From Saksenaea vasiformis B4078 (taxonomy: Eukaryota; Mucoromycota; Mucoromycetes; Mucorales; Saksenaeaceae): DNA of 64,000 nucleotides. The notes beneath the pieces are model-generated. The model made no database searches, was not told where the DNA came from, and was given only the letters and a program-made list of their open reading frames with translations. Both the position numbers and the translations under genes were made by a program. Position 1 is the first letter of the stretch, and each line of letters opens with the position of its first letter. Positions 32,474 to 44,950 of this stretch are shown in pieces. The stretch is from NCBI GenBank assembly GCA_000697055.1, contig JNDT01001927.1:154061-218060 (forward strand), read 5' to 3'.

Positions 32474-34469
32474 TTTCTGTCTCATGCTAAAGTCAATGTT
32501 TACACATAATAAGAGCTTTTCCATTATGGCTCGGTTCAACGGGAAATTCTTTATTGTCATAATTACCATGCTCTTCATGTAAGATTGCCTTCAGGTGGAA
32601 TAAGGCAAGATACTCACAGCTAAATATTTTAACAGAATCGTGCGTCATGTCTTGTGGATCAATTGAACAAGGATGATCTGACGCGCAGCTGCATGTGTTT
32701 GCTTTGCGCGCCGTAATATCGAGAATAAAGTTTGGCGATTCTACATTCTAAAAGAGTAATTTATTTGTATCTCGTTATTTTAGACTTCAAACAAGCCCAT
32801 CTTTGTTGTGGGAGCATACGCGCAGCAGACACAGTGCCCCATGAACTCTTACAAATGACGTTTGTATCAGGGTTTACTAGCGCGATTAAGAAATTGCCGG
32901 ACACCCGCAACGAGTTGATCTAGTTCAATTGCTATTTTGGAGGTCATCAGCCTGTATTGGTAGAGTGCTTTAACAAAGCAGTTGGAAGAGCTAATATCGC
33001 AGAAGTGTATCTCGGTCTCTGGTCTGTCCGTTTTTATCATACGTTTTAATTGCCCCTGTTTTATGCTTTGAATAGAAGACTTTTGCGTTGGTGAACAAAG
33101 CAGATATCGGATCTGGACGGAAAAAGTGGATTTGGATAGCTAGTGGTATCTCTGAAATCGCGGTAGTCGCACTCGTCCCTCCCATCTTGAATCTCACCAA
33201 GAGCTTTTATATTGAAAGGTTCATACTTTCATGATCTTCTTGCGTCTTCTGTTCTTTGTGCTTTTTTTCCAGCAGACACGTTGCTCTACGCATTAGAAGC
33301 TCGTTAAAAGTGTCGTATATGTCACATATGAGGACATAGATCCACATCTAAACATCGGCATTATATCTAAAGTCAAGACCATTTCAGGAACACACGTCTG
33401 CTGACCAGGGTCAAGATCACAATCTCCGAATGAATAGAACAATAATAAGGACAGACGCGTAAACACATATAATCATTTCTCACTTTTCATAACCAAATAA
33501 AGAAGGGTCTCAAAGGATTTCCTGCCTGTCAAGTAGACACAAACAACCGAAATCCATAAAAAGTACTGGGTTATTTACCAGATTTCATAGGAGTCATAAC
33601 TTACACCAACGCACATACGCCGATACTGAGCTACACCTTATCTATGTAAGCCATTACTTCTGATGCTCGAGCTTAGTGGTTTCAAATGATCTTGATACCA
33701 GGGTTTTTGGTATGGCCCCGTCCAGAGAACGTTTAATCGCTTCATGGTTCCATTCTACTTATCTACAACTGCACTTAGCCTTCCTGTTTATGTACATATC
33801 AGACGCAGATTGAGTGAGCAGTACAAAGAACGTCGACATAGTAGATAACTGTACGTTAGAAGAATGCAAGTTGCAATGAAGTTCTCGTTGGTAAGTTTGG
33901 GCATCAAAGCTTATTTCAAAGTGAAATTCTTTTGTAGCCGTTGACAAACGCTACGAAGCCATTTTGTTATCCTCTAAGTAGCAACGTTGTGTGTATTCCC
34001 ATAAGCAGGAAATCTGGCCATAAAGCTGTTTAGCTCTTGGTAGCCATAGAATCGGAATCGCAGCGACCTACTTTTCCCTCGGCTCGGCTAGTTGGCAAGT
34101 TGGAAGTAGGTACGTTTTAAGAGTCTGAATCCTTCTAATGCGCCTTTTTCTCCCAGTTCTCTCCTGTCTTCGCATTAATATTACTTCAAACACAATAGTC
34201 TTCAAAGATGCAAAGCGGCTGACAATCAAAGCCGAAGGTTACGAAAAAGAGTTGGCCTCTCAAATCTTGCATAGTCAGCAAAGGCAATATCATGTAGTGA
34301 TATCGTCTACTTGATGATCAAAGGTTATCAAATGTCAACGAACGGTTGTGATGCTCTTCTTTTAGTAAGAAACATCAAGAGGGGTCGCTTCTTACTGAAC
34401 TACCTTTTCTCCGTAGGGAAATAGTCTATGGGAACTGAGACGATACAGGTTCCTGGTTAGTTACTTTGC

Positions 34470-34718
34470 TTATGGAGTAGTAGTTCTCCGGGGCTGGCCT
34501 TCCCATAGCGAATGATAGCCAGTGGAACGGCATAGAGCGTTTTTTGTTTTCACTGCTTCCCATGCTGCGAAAGTGGCAGTGCTGGCCGCAGCGACGTCAT
34601 TTGCCGTAGCATAGCCGTCCAAAGCTTTGTGTAAAGTTATCTTGTCAGGGAAGCCATTCGTGGGAAACTGGAAGGGGCCCTTAGCGGACATAATCTCTTC
34701 AATGGTAAAGAACATCAA
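34470..34718 (-). other. 82-codon ORF, possible gene fragment
   Basis: The frame reads FTIEEIMSAKGPFQFPTNGF, then KALDGYATANDVAAASTATF and AAWEAVKTKNALCRSTGYH. The composition looks like real protein rather than chance, but I recognise no family. No partner exon was found convincingly upstream. A decayed gene or mobile-element fragment is likely. Confidence 0.3.
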
Positions 34719-35156
34719 AAGAGTTCTTTGGTAAGAGGTTAACTATGGGAGACAGAGAAGGAAATGCTCGACTGCATACGTTGAAGGCGGGACACCGGAC
34801 AAGAAGTCCTCGGAAACTGGATCGCACAACAGATGTTATATTCCGGCATTACGGTCCGGCTGCAGCACAGGTCGGGCCACATGGCGGATTTCGCCTGCTA
34901 AGTGGGTCGATAGCACAATCCTTGCTACAAGACGTTGATCTACGGTACGACCCTCACCAACTGGACGGCAGACAGTAGCATCTGTGAGGAAGAGTACGGT
35001 GAAGGTAAGTACACTCCACGGCAATAAGACTATGCCCACTTGTACAGACTCCGGCTAGTGTGACATTGTTATGTAAATAACAGAGGTTTTTTCTCTCTTT
35101 TTCCTCTAAGTTCTCCTTAATATAACACTTGAGTGTAACACTAACAACGGCCGAAA

Positions 35157-35945
35157 GCAAAACGCTGAAATCTCAGAGCAAGAGCGTGCAATGATCTATG
35201 GCATGAGGGAGGCAGGAATGTCCTTCGGTGAAATCGCCAAGTCAAAGAGGACTTGGGCGATCGACCGTTCGGCGTATTATTAAGAACATCAAAGAAACCG
35301 GTACAACTGCGTCAAAACCAAGGAAGGGAAGACCAAAGAAGATAACGGATCGCTCGAAACGTCTCATTGAACGCGACATTCGTGACAATCCGCGTGCCCC
35401 TTTAACTTTTCATCACGCGACATTCTCAGCTACGTGCATGGAAGTTTCATTGCGAACATTTCAGGAAACCGTGCATGAACTTGGTTTTTCTTCCTGTCGA
35501 CCAACCATAAAGCCGCTACTGCTTGAAAGACATAAGAAAGCAAGACTTACATGGGCCAAGGAGCACCTAGATTGGACCGATGATCAGTGGGCAAAGGTTA
35601 TCTGGTCTGATGAATCCCGATTCCGCGTTTTGGGAAATGGAAGTCGAGAGCGCGTCTTGCGCAAAAGTGGAGAGTTCCTGCATCCTCAGAATATTAAGGG
35701 AATGGTGAAGTATGGGCGTTCAGTGATGTTATGGGGGTGTTTTAGCGCTAGAGGAGTTGGTCCTGCTACAATATCTACGAGCTGGGTGGTATAGAAGGCG
35801 GCCGTTACGATACAGGCGACAATGGTACCAAGGAAATCTTGGAGAGGTGCCTGAAGCTCCAGAAAATAATGAGAGATATGCTGGTCAACATTTACCCCGA
35901 ATGCCCTGCTAGCTGCCGAAACATATTAATAGCTGGAGTGATCAT
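35157..35945 (+). mobile_element. truncated Tc1/mariner-like transposase
   Basis: An N-terminal HTH begins at about 35157 (AEISEQERAMIYGMREAG, GEIAK). It continues after a frame break in the ORF 35228-35794, with a second HTH (GLGRSTVRRIIKNIKETG), the linker PRKGRPKKITDRSKR and the start of the catalytic core: VIWSDESRFRVLG (first Asp) and VMLWGCFSARGVGP. The second Asp and final Glu blocks are absent, so the element is cut off in mid-core. Its amino-acid sequence differs clearly from the transposase at 24 kb, so it belongs to another Tc1 subfamily. Inverted repeats were not found. Confidence 0.77.
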
Positions 35946-38900
35946 TTCTGGTAATCTTCTATAAAAGTTAGCACGAGATCCTCAGTTTTCTTATAGGCTC
36001 GAAGATCCAGTTTCTGGTTATGGATTTTTCTGAAGGTTATGCGAGCCGTGTCCGAAGAAGGAAGCACTTCCAATATCCTACTGATATTGATTTCTTTGCA
36101 AAAAATTTTTCACGATTTTGAAGGCTGCTTGGCAAATCAGAAGTCCCTCGAAAAGACAGTTAGCATCATAGTGAACGACGACGAGGATGATGAAGAGGAT
36201 CTTCTGTCTGTTCCACAGTGGCTGCAAATGCCTCACTGTTTTGCTCGTGATACTGTAAGGAAGAGGAAGAGAGTTGATGAAGGGGGGATTTAATAAACGA
36301 AGATTGGAAACAGAACAAGAACTAGCGCAAACTGTTCTTTATTCAACGATGACTACCAGTTTCTAGAATTGGAGGACGCTTAGGGGAGCCTAGACAATGT
36401 CATACCTTGTCGGAACTGGGTGAAGATAGACACTGTGGATTACTTTTTGTGCTCACCACAGTCCTCGTCGTACCTTTGATCAAGGTTCAATAGCAACTAT
36501 TTTCCTTGCATCACCCCAATTTTCAATATAAAGCTCGTTTGCATTCTAGCTAGTTACTCAAACCCAGAGCTGCGAGATTTGCAGCATTGGTTAAAGCAAA
36601 AAACTTCGCCCGATATGACTTACGTTTAAAACTAGTAAAAATTCGTTTTGAAGTATACAGATCCGGTAGATATACTGAGACGCAATGGTCTTGTAACGAC
36701 CTCTAGGGGCTTTACTTTAATCTTTGTGACAGATAATTAAGAGTTCGGAGAAGTGGATAATGTAAATTTTGAGACAAAGCTTTACACCACGTCTTGCGCA
36801 GGTCCATATTGAACGTCTGCGTCACCTCCATAGAAATACGCCTATGGCAGTATGCTAGGTCACATGCACGATACGACCAATACAGTATAATTATCAAAGA
36901 TGAAACCAGATTGTGGGAAAGCAATGCAACCTGGGATAAAGGAGGAGGCAACGGTGTTTCCTAAGATCTTTTGTGATTTACATGAACCTGTGAATAGCTC
37001 TATTCGCCGCAACGACATTTTCGGTATGGTAACTGTTCATTATATTACATTCACCTTTGGTCATGTTAGAGCTGCAAGTCTTATAGAGCGTAACCTGTAA
37101 TCGAAGGTCGCATGATACGTTATACGAGCAGATCGTGCTTTGTAGAATTTTAATGTAGAGAGAACGTGATAGCTGAGTCTAAGAGGTAGTTGTCACAAAG
37201 CTTCTATTCACAGTAATCTAGAGCCTCTGCCTCCAAAGGCGTATGAGAAAAATGCACCAATCCAAACACGTAGGATGACGTTTTCTAGTGATTACCTATG
37301 AACGGTCGAGATACAGTGAAGGCACTAGTTCTGGATCTACAAACGCTTCTGCATAGAAAGTTAGACAACGTACATTATTTCAGAGAGGAGTACATCAACA
37401 GCCGGCAGCATAGAGACCTACATCACGTATCGTTTCCAGAAATTGACGTCGCTCTTATCCGCGGATTTTACCCATAAGAAGACCGATATCATGCAGCTTC
37501 CAATAACAGTCTTCAGCGTAGCTATTAATTACTTGTTCATTCAATTTACCATCCTGTCAATCACTTACGATATCTATGAGATCAATTAAAGAGCATGAAT
37601 AAAACCTGCGCATTGTTGTCAGTCAAACATAACCTCGTTCTGATTCGTAAAACCTGAGACAAGAAAGATCCTAATAAAAAAGAAGAAGACATCGCAAACC
37701 ATGCTGTCGGGATAGTAGAGCCAGCTAAATATATGTATTCCCTGTTACTCGAATGTACTCTGGTCCACAAAGGAGCGGGGCGGAGATTCTCACATAAATG
37801 AAAGTAATGAATGAAGAGAAGAGAAGAACGTCGCAGACAATAAGAGAGGGACCTAAAGTCGGGTTGTCTAGCCGGGCTAGAGGTTTGCATCGAAGTGGAC
37901 TTGCAGTGACTCAGGAATCTTGGTAAGGGCAATTAGTACCTGTATTGAAAACATGGAAATTAGTTTCATCAAACGCTTTCGCTGGTGTCGTTGCGTCAGG
38001 ACCGAAGAATTACAGTGAGACTGAGGGGTGTCGCTTATTTTGGTAGAAAAGTAGACCAAGAACTAATACTAAATTATGTTGGTATTTATATTGTCGATGA
38101 TCGAAATTAAGTGTATGTAGCGATATAAGATACGTACAGCCTCTGATTATCCCCAGACACGACGGCTGGATATATATGACGATACTGCTTCGTCTGAGAT
38201 TGAAACGGCTGAGCCGTTTGTGTATATGCATCCGTCAAGCGATGCAGATGGATTACAGGATGTTTTAGTTGCGTGCGCTTGATATCACAAGTACGATGGC
38301 TATCCTACAAAGACGTAAAGATCCTCCAGTTCTTTGTGTTATAAACCATCTCTATGGACAATCTTTGCTCAATGCAGAGGAAACACCGCTGGACGAATTC
38401 TGCGTTTTGACGAAAGAACGACTGCTATTCTGAGATGAACCATTTATCACACTTTACGATGCACCTAACGACACTTGACACATTCCAAACGTACACTTTA
38501 CATCGATAAGTGATCATCATGGTTGTCACTGAGTCCCCGCACATTTAAAATGGCTGGTCGCGGGACAAGACATCACAAAATTAGATCGGGAGGTGCTAGT
38601 TTTTGCAGCGTGTTTTGCGCCGCTTGGAAGGCGACGGTTGCCGAAGAGAAGACGAATGTGGTACAACGTCCACCTTAGTTCAGACGTTTCTTCTAAACAC
38701 TCTCCCTTCCCAAAAAAAAAAAAGAAAATTTCGATTCATGCGCGTCCTTTAGATATAAGTTGCGCCAGATAGCAAAGTTTTTTCTTATATAATTTTCTAT
38801 AAATAAAGCGCAGTAACACTCCTTGAACTTCTACGGTCTCGTAAAAGGCTATTACGTATATTTTTAGGAATAATCGATGCGTATGAGCAGCTGGCAGCAG

Positions 38901-39031
38901 TAGATATATCTTACGTTCATTAGCATCGACATTCCTATGGAGAGGATGGAAGTGCGACATGAAAGTTTCGAGTAGATCGACCTGCCATTCCGGCTAAACA
39001 ACGTAGCTTTCCGTTAGATATCTTGATAGAA
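35946..39031. other. gene-poor 3-kb stretch
   Basis: Only weak coding-like islands: 36039-36293 plus strand (84 codons, acidic segment VNDDEDDEEDLLSVPQWLQ) and 38150-38440 plus strand (LYGQSLLNAEETPLDEFCVL and others in changing frames). I could not assign any. They may be remnants of a further mobile element. No RNA gene was seen. Confidence 0.45.
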
Positions 39032-39452
39032 CTATACTGTACTTATATCTACGCCTCGGGTCACCGTACTGACTTGGTTGTTGGCGAACCGGTAGGCCTT
39101 GCTCCAAAAAATCTTTGTCGTAATGGGCGGGAACTGGAAAGCATTTTCTGTGTCAAGTCCTTCGACCCAGCGACGCAAATGGAGATTCGCCAGGTTAAGT
39201 GCATCACGTTTCATGACGTGGTATTCTTCGGCAACAAGTCGAAATTGCTCCTGTCAATAGCGTGTTAATAAGATATTGATTGTTGGAATGAATACTCACT
39301 CGTAAGTATTTGTAGTCGCTGTTAAGAAAACTTGAAAGCTTTAGCTTTCTCGTAACCCCTCCGATCCTACCATCAGTTCGTGGCAAAAGCGATTGACGGT
39401 ACCGTTGTCGTTGCCGCTGCCATGGTGGCCCTTCTTCTGCAAGGGGCTCCAT
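39032..39452 (-). CDS. short two-exon ORF, probably N-terminal fragment of a repeat-family protein
   Basis: Exons 39300-39452 and 39032-39250 (donor GTGAGT, acceptor GACAG) join in phase to 123 aa. The content (KLSSFLNSDYKYLREQFRL, HVMKRDALNLANLHLRRW) resembles the N-terminal region of large repeated ORFs in Mucorales that I suspect are transposon-encoded, but I cannot name the family. The product is far too short to be complete and stops just after TRGVDISTV. The intact splice sites show that the decay is recent or that a small product is still made. Confidence 0.4.
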
Positions 39453-39557
39453 CAGTTGCAGGCAGAGTAAAACAGCAGGCGACGAGGGAAAGCTCCAAAG
39501 GGTAACAGAAGAAGAAAACGATAGAGATCAGAGGACGTTGTCAAAAATTGAGCTTAT

Positions 39558-39975
39558 TTATCTGCCTGTTTTCATTATGATGAACTGTAGCAAGCTTGTG
39601 TCACATTGGACATTCATTGGGTTGAACTTCATCGGTCGACGTAATTCTTTGGCCTTTTTAAGCGCATGATAAATCAGCGACTCAGAATTTATCATCCTTA
39701 CGCCTACCATGAGTTCAACAGTAGGTTCCAGCTTTTTAGGATTAGTCCACATGCACTCTGGCCACCAAACCATATGAACCTTCGTACTGTTTAAAGCCTA
39801 TTGGCCAATATTTGATTACTGTGTGCGAGTAAATCCTGTTCTTTGTCCGTCAGATCGGAAAAGTAAATGTCCAAAGAAACGGTTGGATCAGCCAGTGATG
39901 GCCATAGTGACTATTTTTGTGACCTGATTTCCTGCACTTTTTTTTTTCCTTTTTTCTCCCAAAAGTTTTCCTTCG
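39558..39975 (-). pseudogene. decayed coding fragments upstream of the two-exon ORF
   Basis: Two open stretches on the minus strand: 39790-39900 (LADPTVSLDIYFSDLTDKEQ) and 39558-39773 (SESLIYHALKKAKELRRPMK). They are in different frames and separated by a stop. Together with the entry below 39452 they may be parts of one dead gene. The right end abuts the SSF1 promoter. Confidence 0.35.
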
Positions 39976-39993
39976 CTTTAGTCGACACAAATC

Positions 39994-41288
39994 ATGGGCA
40001 AAAGAAAGGTATTAGTTACTTCTAACTTCTGAATGTGCGAAGGGTATTAAGCGAAAATACCTCAATAGAGAAAGACTAGAACCCACGTTGCCCCCACCGA
40101 GGAGGAAATGAACAAGATCCCGAGGAGTTTCGTCATGCGGTCGGGTGTAGTAGGTCGATCGGTGAGCGCGCTGGTTCATGATGTTCGTCGTATCATGGAA
40201 CCTTATACAGCCACTCATTTGAAGGTAAAGATCATAGACAATGGGAAGCGTAACTAAATGCCCCCTTCAGGAACGTAGAACAAACCGACTAAAGGATTTC
40301 GTTGTGGTGGCCGGTCAACTTGGCGTCTCCCACTTTATGATCTTTAGCCGAACAGAGAAGAATACGAACCTTCGAATATGTCGTGCTCCACGCGGTCCAA
40401 CTTTGACGTTCCGAGTGGCCGAGTACGCGCTGGCAAAAGATTGTCTAGCGTTACAAAAGGCACCAAAGACATCTGATATCGAGTACCGACAGAGTCCGCT
40501 TCTTGTTCTCAATAACTTTAAACAGGATGGAAAGGAGTTTAAGGTTATGACTGCCATGTTGCAAAACATGTTTCCCTCTATTGATGTACAAACGGTATGT
40601 GGTATCTGTCTACTGGTTTTTACGTAATAATAACTGCTCTTTCGTAGATGCAACTGTCTCAAGCACGGCGAGTCTTGTTGTACAATTATAACGACGAAAC
40701 AGGAATGATTGACGTTAGACATTACAGCATTGGTGTAAAGACAACGGGTGTATCCAAGTCAATCAAACGTGTGATCAACACAGATATCCCGGATCTCGGC
40801 AGCTATGAGGATATTTCAGATTACGTATTAAAGGAAGCAGTGATCTCGGAAAGTGATGTGGAGGATGGTCCCGAAGCTACTGTCACCTTAGCACAGGATT
40901 TCCCAGGACGTAACAACCGAAAGAATGACCAGCGAGCTGTTCGTCTACATGAGCTCGGACCACGGTTAACGTTGGAGCTGATTAAGGTGGAAGATGGCTT
41001 ATGTGGCGGAGAAGTTCTCTACCATCGTTATGGTAATGCGTTTTGTTAAAGAAGGTGACACAAGGTATTGATCCAAATTGACATTTAGTGCACAAAACGG
41101 AAGAGGAGATTGCGGAAAATGAACGCAAGCGACAACGTACAATGAAGGAGAAGAGTGAACGAAGAGAACAGCAAGAACGCAATGTGGAAAGAAAGCAGCG
41201 AGAAAAGGAGAAACAAAAGCAAGTAGAAGAGCCTGCAGAGGATGCGGGATCGGAAGGAGAGGAGTCTGATGAGGAGTCTGATGAATAG
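39994..41288 (+). CDS. SSF1: SSF1/Peter Pan Brix-domain ribosome biogenesis factor
   Basis: Ssf1 (PPAN in animals) works in the nucleolus in maturation of 27S pre-rRNA and the 60S subunit. Exons 39994-40008, 40069-40224, 40271-40594, 40648-41032 and 41089-41288 join in phase to 359 aa. The Brix domain is complete: IPRSFVMRSGVVGRSV, LVHDVRRIMEPYTATHLKER, LGVSHFMIFSRTEKNTNLRI and PRGPTLTFRV in the first half, and LGPRLTLELIKVEDGLC in the second. The C-terminus is a Lys/Arg/Glu coiled tail ending in an acidic run, as in orthologues. The first exon has only five codons (MGKRK), followed at once by an intron. The gene is convergent with the WOPR gene, with stops 89 bp apart. Confidence 0.96.
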
Positions 41289-41376
41289 AAACACATTATA
41301 TACACCACCACACACAATAAACTGGGCATTGTAACTTTTTTTAATCATGGACAAGAGCAAGATATCGAGAATCGGA

Positions 41377-42520
41377 TTAGATCCAGCAAAACATGTCTTC
41401 TAAAGGACATAGTTCCTGAGACAGTACTGCGGTCGGAGAGCGATGAAGAAATTCAGAAACACCGTTTTCCTTATCTGTGTCGTCTTGCTGTTCATTCGTC
41501 TTCATGGTTATGTCTTCCTTGTGCTGCAATGAAGAATTTGTGAAACAGAAGAGAGGATAATCTTCTTCAATCGGCTGATTTTCAGACCGCGCATCTAAGC
41601 ACGGACCATTCTGCGGCGAAGTCGTGGTCTCACAAACTGGTGGCATAGGGGAGTTTGGTAATGTGCCCAATATCTCAAGCACTTGAGCAAACTCTGTGTT
41701 ATATGGTGATGCAGAACTGGGATAACAAATGAGAGGATCATGTAAACATTCTATTGTTGCCAAAGATAGGCGTTGAGGTGAGAATTTACATAGCTCATCA
41801 ATAATGGCATCATCCGTCACGATAGGCTGCGTGTCAGAAATGGATGTGGAAGTGGAGGCGCAGCTGGAAGTTGTATCGACTGAAGCTTCTCGTTCAGCAA
41901 TGGGTGAAACTCTGAAACTTGGGCTCGTTAGGAAATCATGCGAGATTTCCAAGCTGGCTATTTCAGCTACGGTAGACGGGGCTCGCAGCCGTTTAGTGAC
42001 CACATCGTCTGGATGGTAGTATGAGATTAAGTGCCATGGAGACCCATTGACAACAACCAAAATGGTTTTTTTTACCAATCCGTTGTCCTTGAGATGATAT
42101 CTTTTTGAGAGATTGCCCATGAGTTTGCATTCCTTATTTCGTGCTGCGGACATGGTGCCTTCGTTACAGCTTGGAGGCGCTCTTTTGGTACCCGCAGGCA
42201 ACTTGTATCGTTTTGAACGTTTGTGCAACTCGCGATAAATCGTGAAGTTGTCTACGATACGCGAAGGACTCCAATGAAACCCGTCGGTCCAACGTTTGAT
42301 TCCTTGAACGATGATCAGATATCAAACGGAGAGATCATTTCTTCGTACCAGATTCCCTCTCATTAAACACAAAAACAGAACCAGAACGAACCAAATATCG
42401 CTCCTTGCCACATAGTCGTTTAGATACAGCTGGTAATATACGGCGACGACAGGCTTCAAGAATAAGTAAGGAGTCTAGTGTCGTGTCGATATAACCATGA
42501 AATGTCTCATGTGACGACAT
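41377..42520 (-). CDS. Gti1/Pac2 family (WOPR) transcription regulator
   Basis: WOPR proteins (Wor1, Ryp1, Gti1, Pac2) bind DNA and control morphology switches, nutrient responses and virulence programmes in fungi. Two exons (42349-42520 and 41377-42302, minus strand) give 365 aa. WOPR part a: HGYIDTTLDSLLILEACRRR, then RYLVRSGSVFVFNERESG, continuing across the intron as IKRWTDGFHWSPSRI. Part b: KRYKLPAGTKR, then KTILVVVNGSPWHLISYY. The C-terminal half is Ser/Thr-rich and disordered, a likely activation region. The start is the first ATG of exon 1, at 42520, seven residues before the domain. The AT-rich TATATATT just upstream fits a promoter. Which of the two paralogue groups (Gti1 or Pac2) it belongs to cannot be told by eye. 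Confidence 0.93.
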
Positions 42521-44252
42521 AATATATAAAAATGGAGGAGAGAAACAAAAAGGAAAGAAGAAAAAGGAAACGACGTTGCGACAAAAAGCGCGGCGAAAGC
42601 GTGGAGGGTGGGAAAGTGGAGAGAAAATCAACTGATTCGTTTAACCGGTCTAGGCACCACTTTCTTTGACATTCCACGATTTAGGTAGCTTGGTTCGTGT
42701 AGTGACCGGTGAATTTTGCTTTGCCAATCTTCCCTCTCAGCTCAAGTTGAATCAGATCAGCACGACCGTCGCCTAGAGCCTGATTTGTGCACGGATCAAA
42801 TCGGGACAGATTGAGATAACCGTTGTGGAACACTCATCAGAAGCATATGTCAAACGACCCTTGGCGTAATCTCTACATATTTTTCAGAGGATCAATTACT
42901 AGCAGAAAAAGGTTTACACTGCATCTTTTTTAACTTTATGTTTCTTAAGCACTACACTCGTGAAGTTGTTGTTATCATGATGAGGGCCCTTAAAGCAGTC
43001 CACGGTTTGATAAGCTTCCACAATGGGACACGTTACAGGATCTTCGATTCCCGAAGCAAACAACAAATGGATATCACACCACGGTAAGCTTGTTGTCCTA
43101 TTCGGTCTCCAGGATATATCTCAAACGTCACAACGAAAACATTACCATGACATCATAGCAGTACCTGCGTACCTGTATTTATTAGCATTATTTTTCCTTG
43201 TTAAACGCGCTCGGATCCACTGATAGGGATGGACTGTTTTTCGCCCATAGACTACTGCGGATGGAACAGGAGATATTTCTGCGAGCGACTCTGGAAAAAG
43301 CAAGCTACATATTGAAGATGGGCGGTAGAGTACCTGACAAAGCAATCATCTCACAGCACAGACAACAACGTCGAACTCTATTATAGAAGCAATATTATTT
43401 CCGCCGTATGACCATGAACTGTGAAACGTGCCAAACAGTTTGACCGCTTCCAATAATTGACATTCTGCTGTAGCAGCTAATCTGAATGAATTAAACCTAT
43501 CGGAAAGCACCCGGTGTGCATTCAATCTTTACCAACGTGATCTCGTCAAAACCTGACGACGCAGATTCACGCATTGAGTGCCCTCTCCCTTTTTTCTTAC
43601 CCTGTCAGCATTGGTAATTTAATTACAGAAGCAGACTATTTCCTGGGTTGATTTGCCATCAATCCACCCCGGAAACTATTTTCATGAGCGGTGGCCACTG
43701 GATATTTACAATGCGGGCCTTGAAAGACTGCAAAATGTAGCACTCTCAGTTAGATGGACTCCGTTTACCTCTTTGGGCAATCTTATTGGCAGATGTTATG
43801 AGCTTGTGTACCGTACATGATAGAAGCATGTAAGCTAATGGGGAGAGGACGCCCGAGGAGAGCGACCCGATGAAATCGCTAAAAATGACGTGAATTGCAG
43901 TTCTTCACCGAATAAGGAAAGCAGATTTCGTGTGCGAGCTTGCTTCCCAAGGTGGTAAGTGCACAGAGTTACAGTCAATTATACAAATAAACATTTTCAA
44001 ATGCTCTTTCTACTGCATGAACTTTGCTTTTGAAATACGCAGAAATAGCGCGCATGAGCATTACCTTGCTTCTTGAGCGTCTCTCTCTCGGTTCCCACGC
44101 CCTCAACCTCCGATCTCAAGAAACCCCCTCCCCCATGCGAGAAAATGCAGTCACGTAGAAATCACTGGAAACTCGAAGTGGAGAGTAGGACTCATAAACA
44201 AGTGGTCTGGTTTATCTTCGTTATCTCTTTTTCTTCCTCATTTTCCAACATT
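42521..44252. other. intergenic region between the WOPR gene and HSP10
   Basis: 1.7 kb without a supportable gene. Plus-strand ORFs at 43023-43223 and 43198-43386 (60-odd codons) carry no motif. The last 200 bp must include the HSP10 promoter; I did not find an unambiguous heat-shock element (three GAA/TTC units). Confidence 0.5.
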
Positions 44253-44748
44253 ATGGTAGGCTTGTGTTTTTGTTGTATGTATGTACAAAGCGTCTGACCT
44301 CGCATTGCACATTAGTCTGTTGCCACTAAGCTTAAGAACATTGTTCCCCTCCTCGATCGCGTCTTGGTTCAACGTGTCAAGGCTCAGGAGGTAAATAGCA
44401 ATTATTTATACGAAAACTTAAGTATTCTGATCATTCGCAACCATTCAGAAAACCGCTGCTGGTATCTTCATTCCCGAGAAGGCCCAGGAAACCTTGAACG
44501 AGGGTATTGTCGTTGCTGTCGGTGAGGGTGCCTTTGACAAGGAAGGCAAGCGCATTCCTTTGCTTGTGACCGAGGGTGATAAGGTTCTTCTTCCTCCCTT
44601 TGGTGGTAGCAATGTGAAGGTTGGAAACGAGGTAAGGAGATCGGCCGAAGTACAGTTGTTTGTGTGTCGGGTTATATTCACCGTCGGGAAATAGGACTAC
44701 ATCTTGTACCGCGATTCTGAGCTTCTTGCCAAGGTCCAGGAGAACTAA
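44253..44748 (+). CDS. HSP10: HSP10/GroES mitochondrial co-chaperonin
   Basis: Hsp10 caps the Hsp60 folding chamber in the mitochondrial matrix. Four exons (44253-44255, 44316-44390, 44449-44631, 44695-44748) give 104 aa, the usual size. Exon 1 is the start codon alone: ATG is followed directly by a GTAGGC donor, and exon 2 begins SVATKLKNIVPLLDRVLVQR. Other signatures: TAAGIFIPEKAQE (the mobile loop region), EGIVVAVGEGA, GDKVLLPPFGGSNVKV and the C-terminal YILYRDSELLAKVQ. All family positions are present. Like other Hsp10 proteins it would be imported without a cleaved leader. It lies alone between the WOPR and KAE1 genes on the same strand as KAE1. Confidence 0.97.
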
Positions 44749-44950
44749 AAGCGATGCATTTTGAGAAAATCAAGGGAAGAAAGGAATAGTGCTGTAAATG
44801 TTTAGAGTGTCTACATACATATAAAATGCCGTATAAATTCTTGACAATGGATAGTCTGTACGTGTCTAATACGATGAACTGCCTGACGTGATCTATTTAA
44901 TGTTGTGGTTTGGTTGGTTTTGTCTTCCCCCGGATTTACGCGACAGGAAG

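Larger units (their letters stand above)
31401..34469. other. gene-poor 3-kb stretch
   Basis: No gene is supportable. Short coding-like islands exist: 33090-33225 plus strand reads KKWIWIASGISEIAVVALVP, which looks like part of a membrane helix, and 32732-32923 is a 63-codon ORF without motif. Both are probably fragments of decayed genes. Repeats in this stretch are listed separately. Confidence 0.5.

Noticed and set aside
41804..42019. plus-strand ORF opposite the WOPR gene
   Set aside because: Antisense shadow of the disordered C-terminal half.
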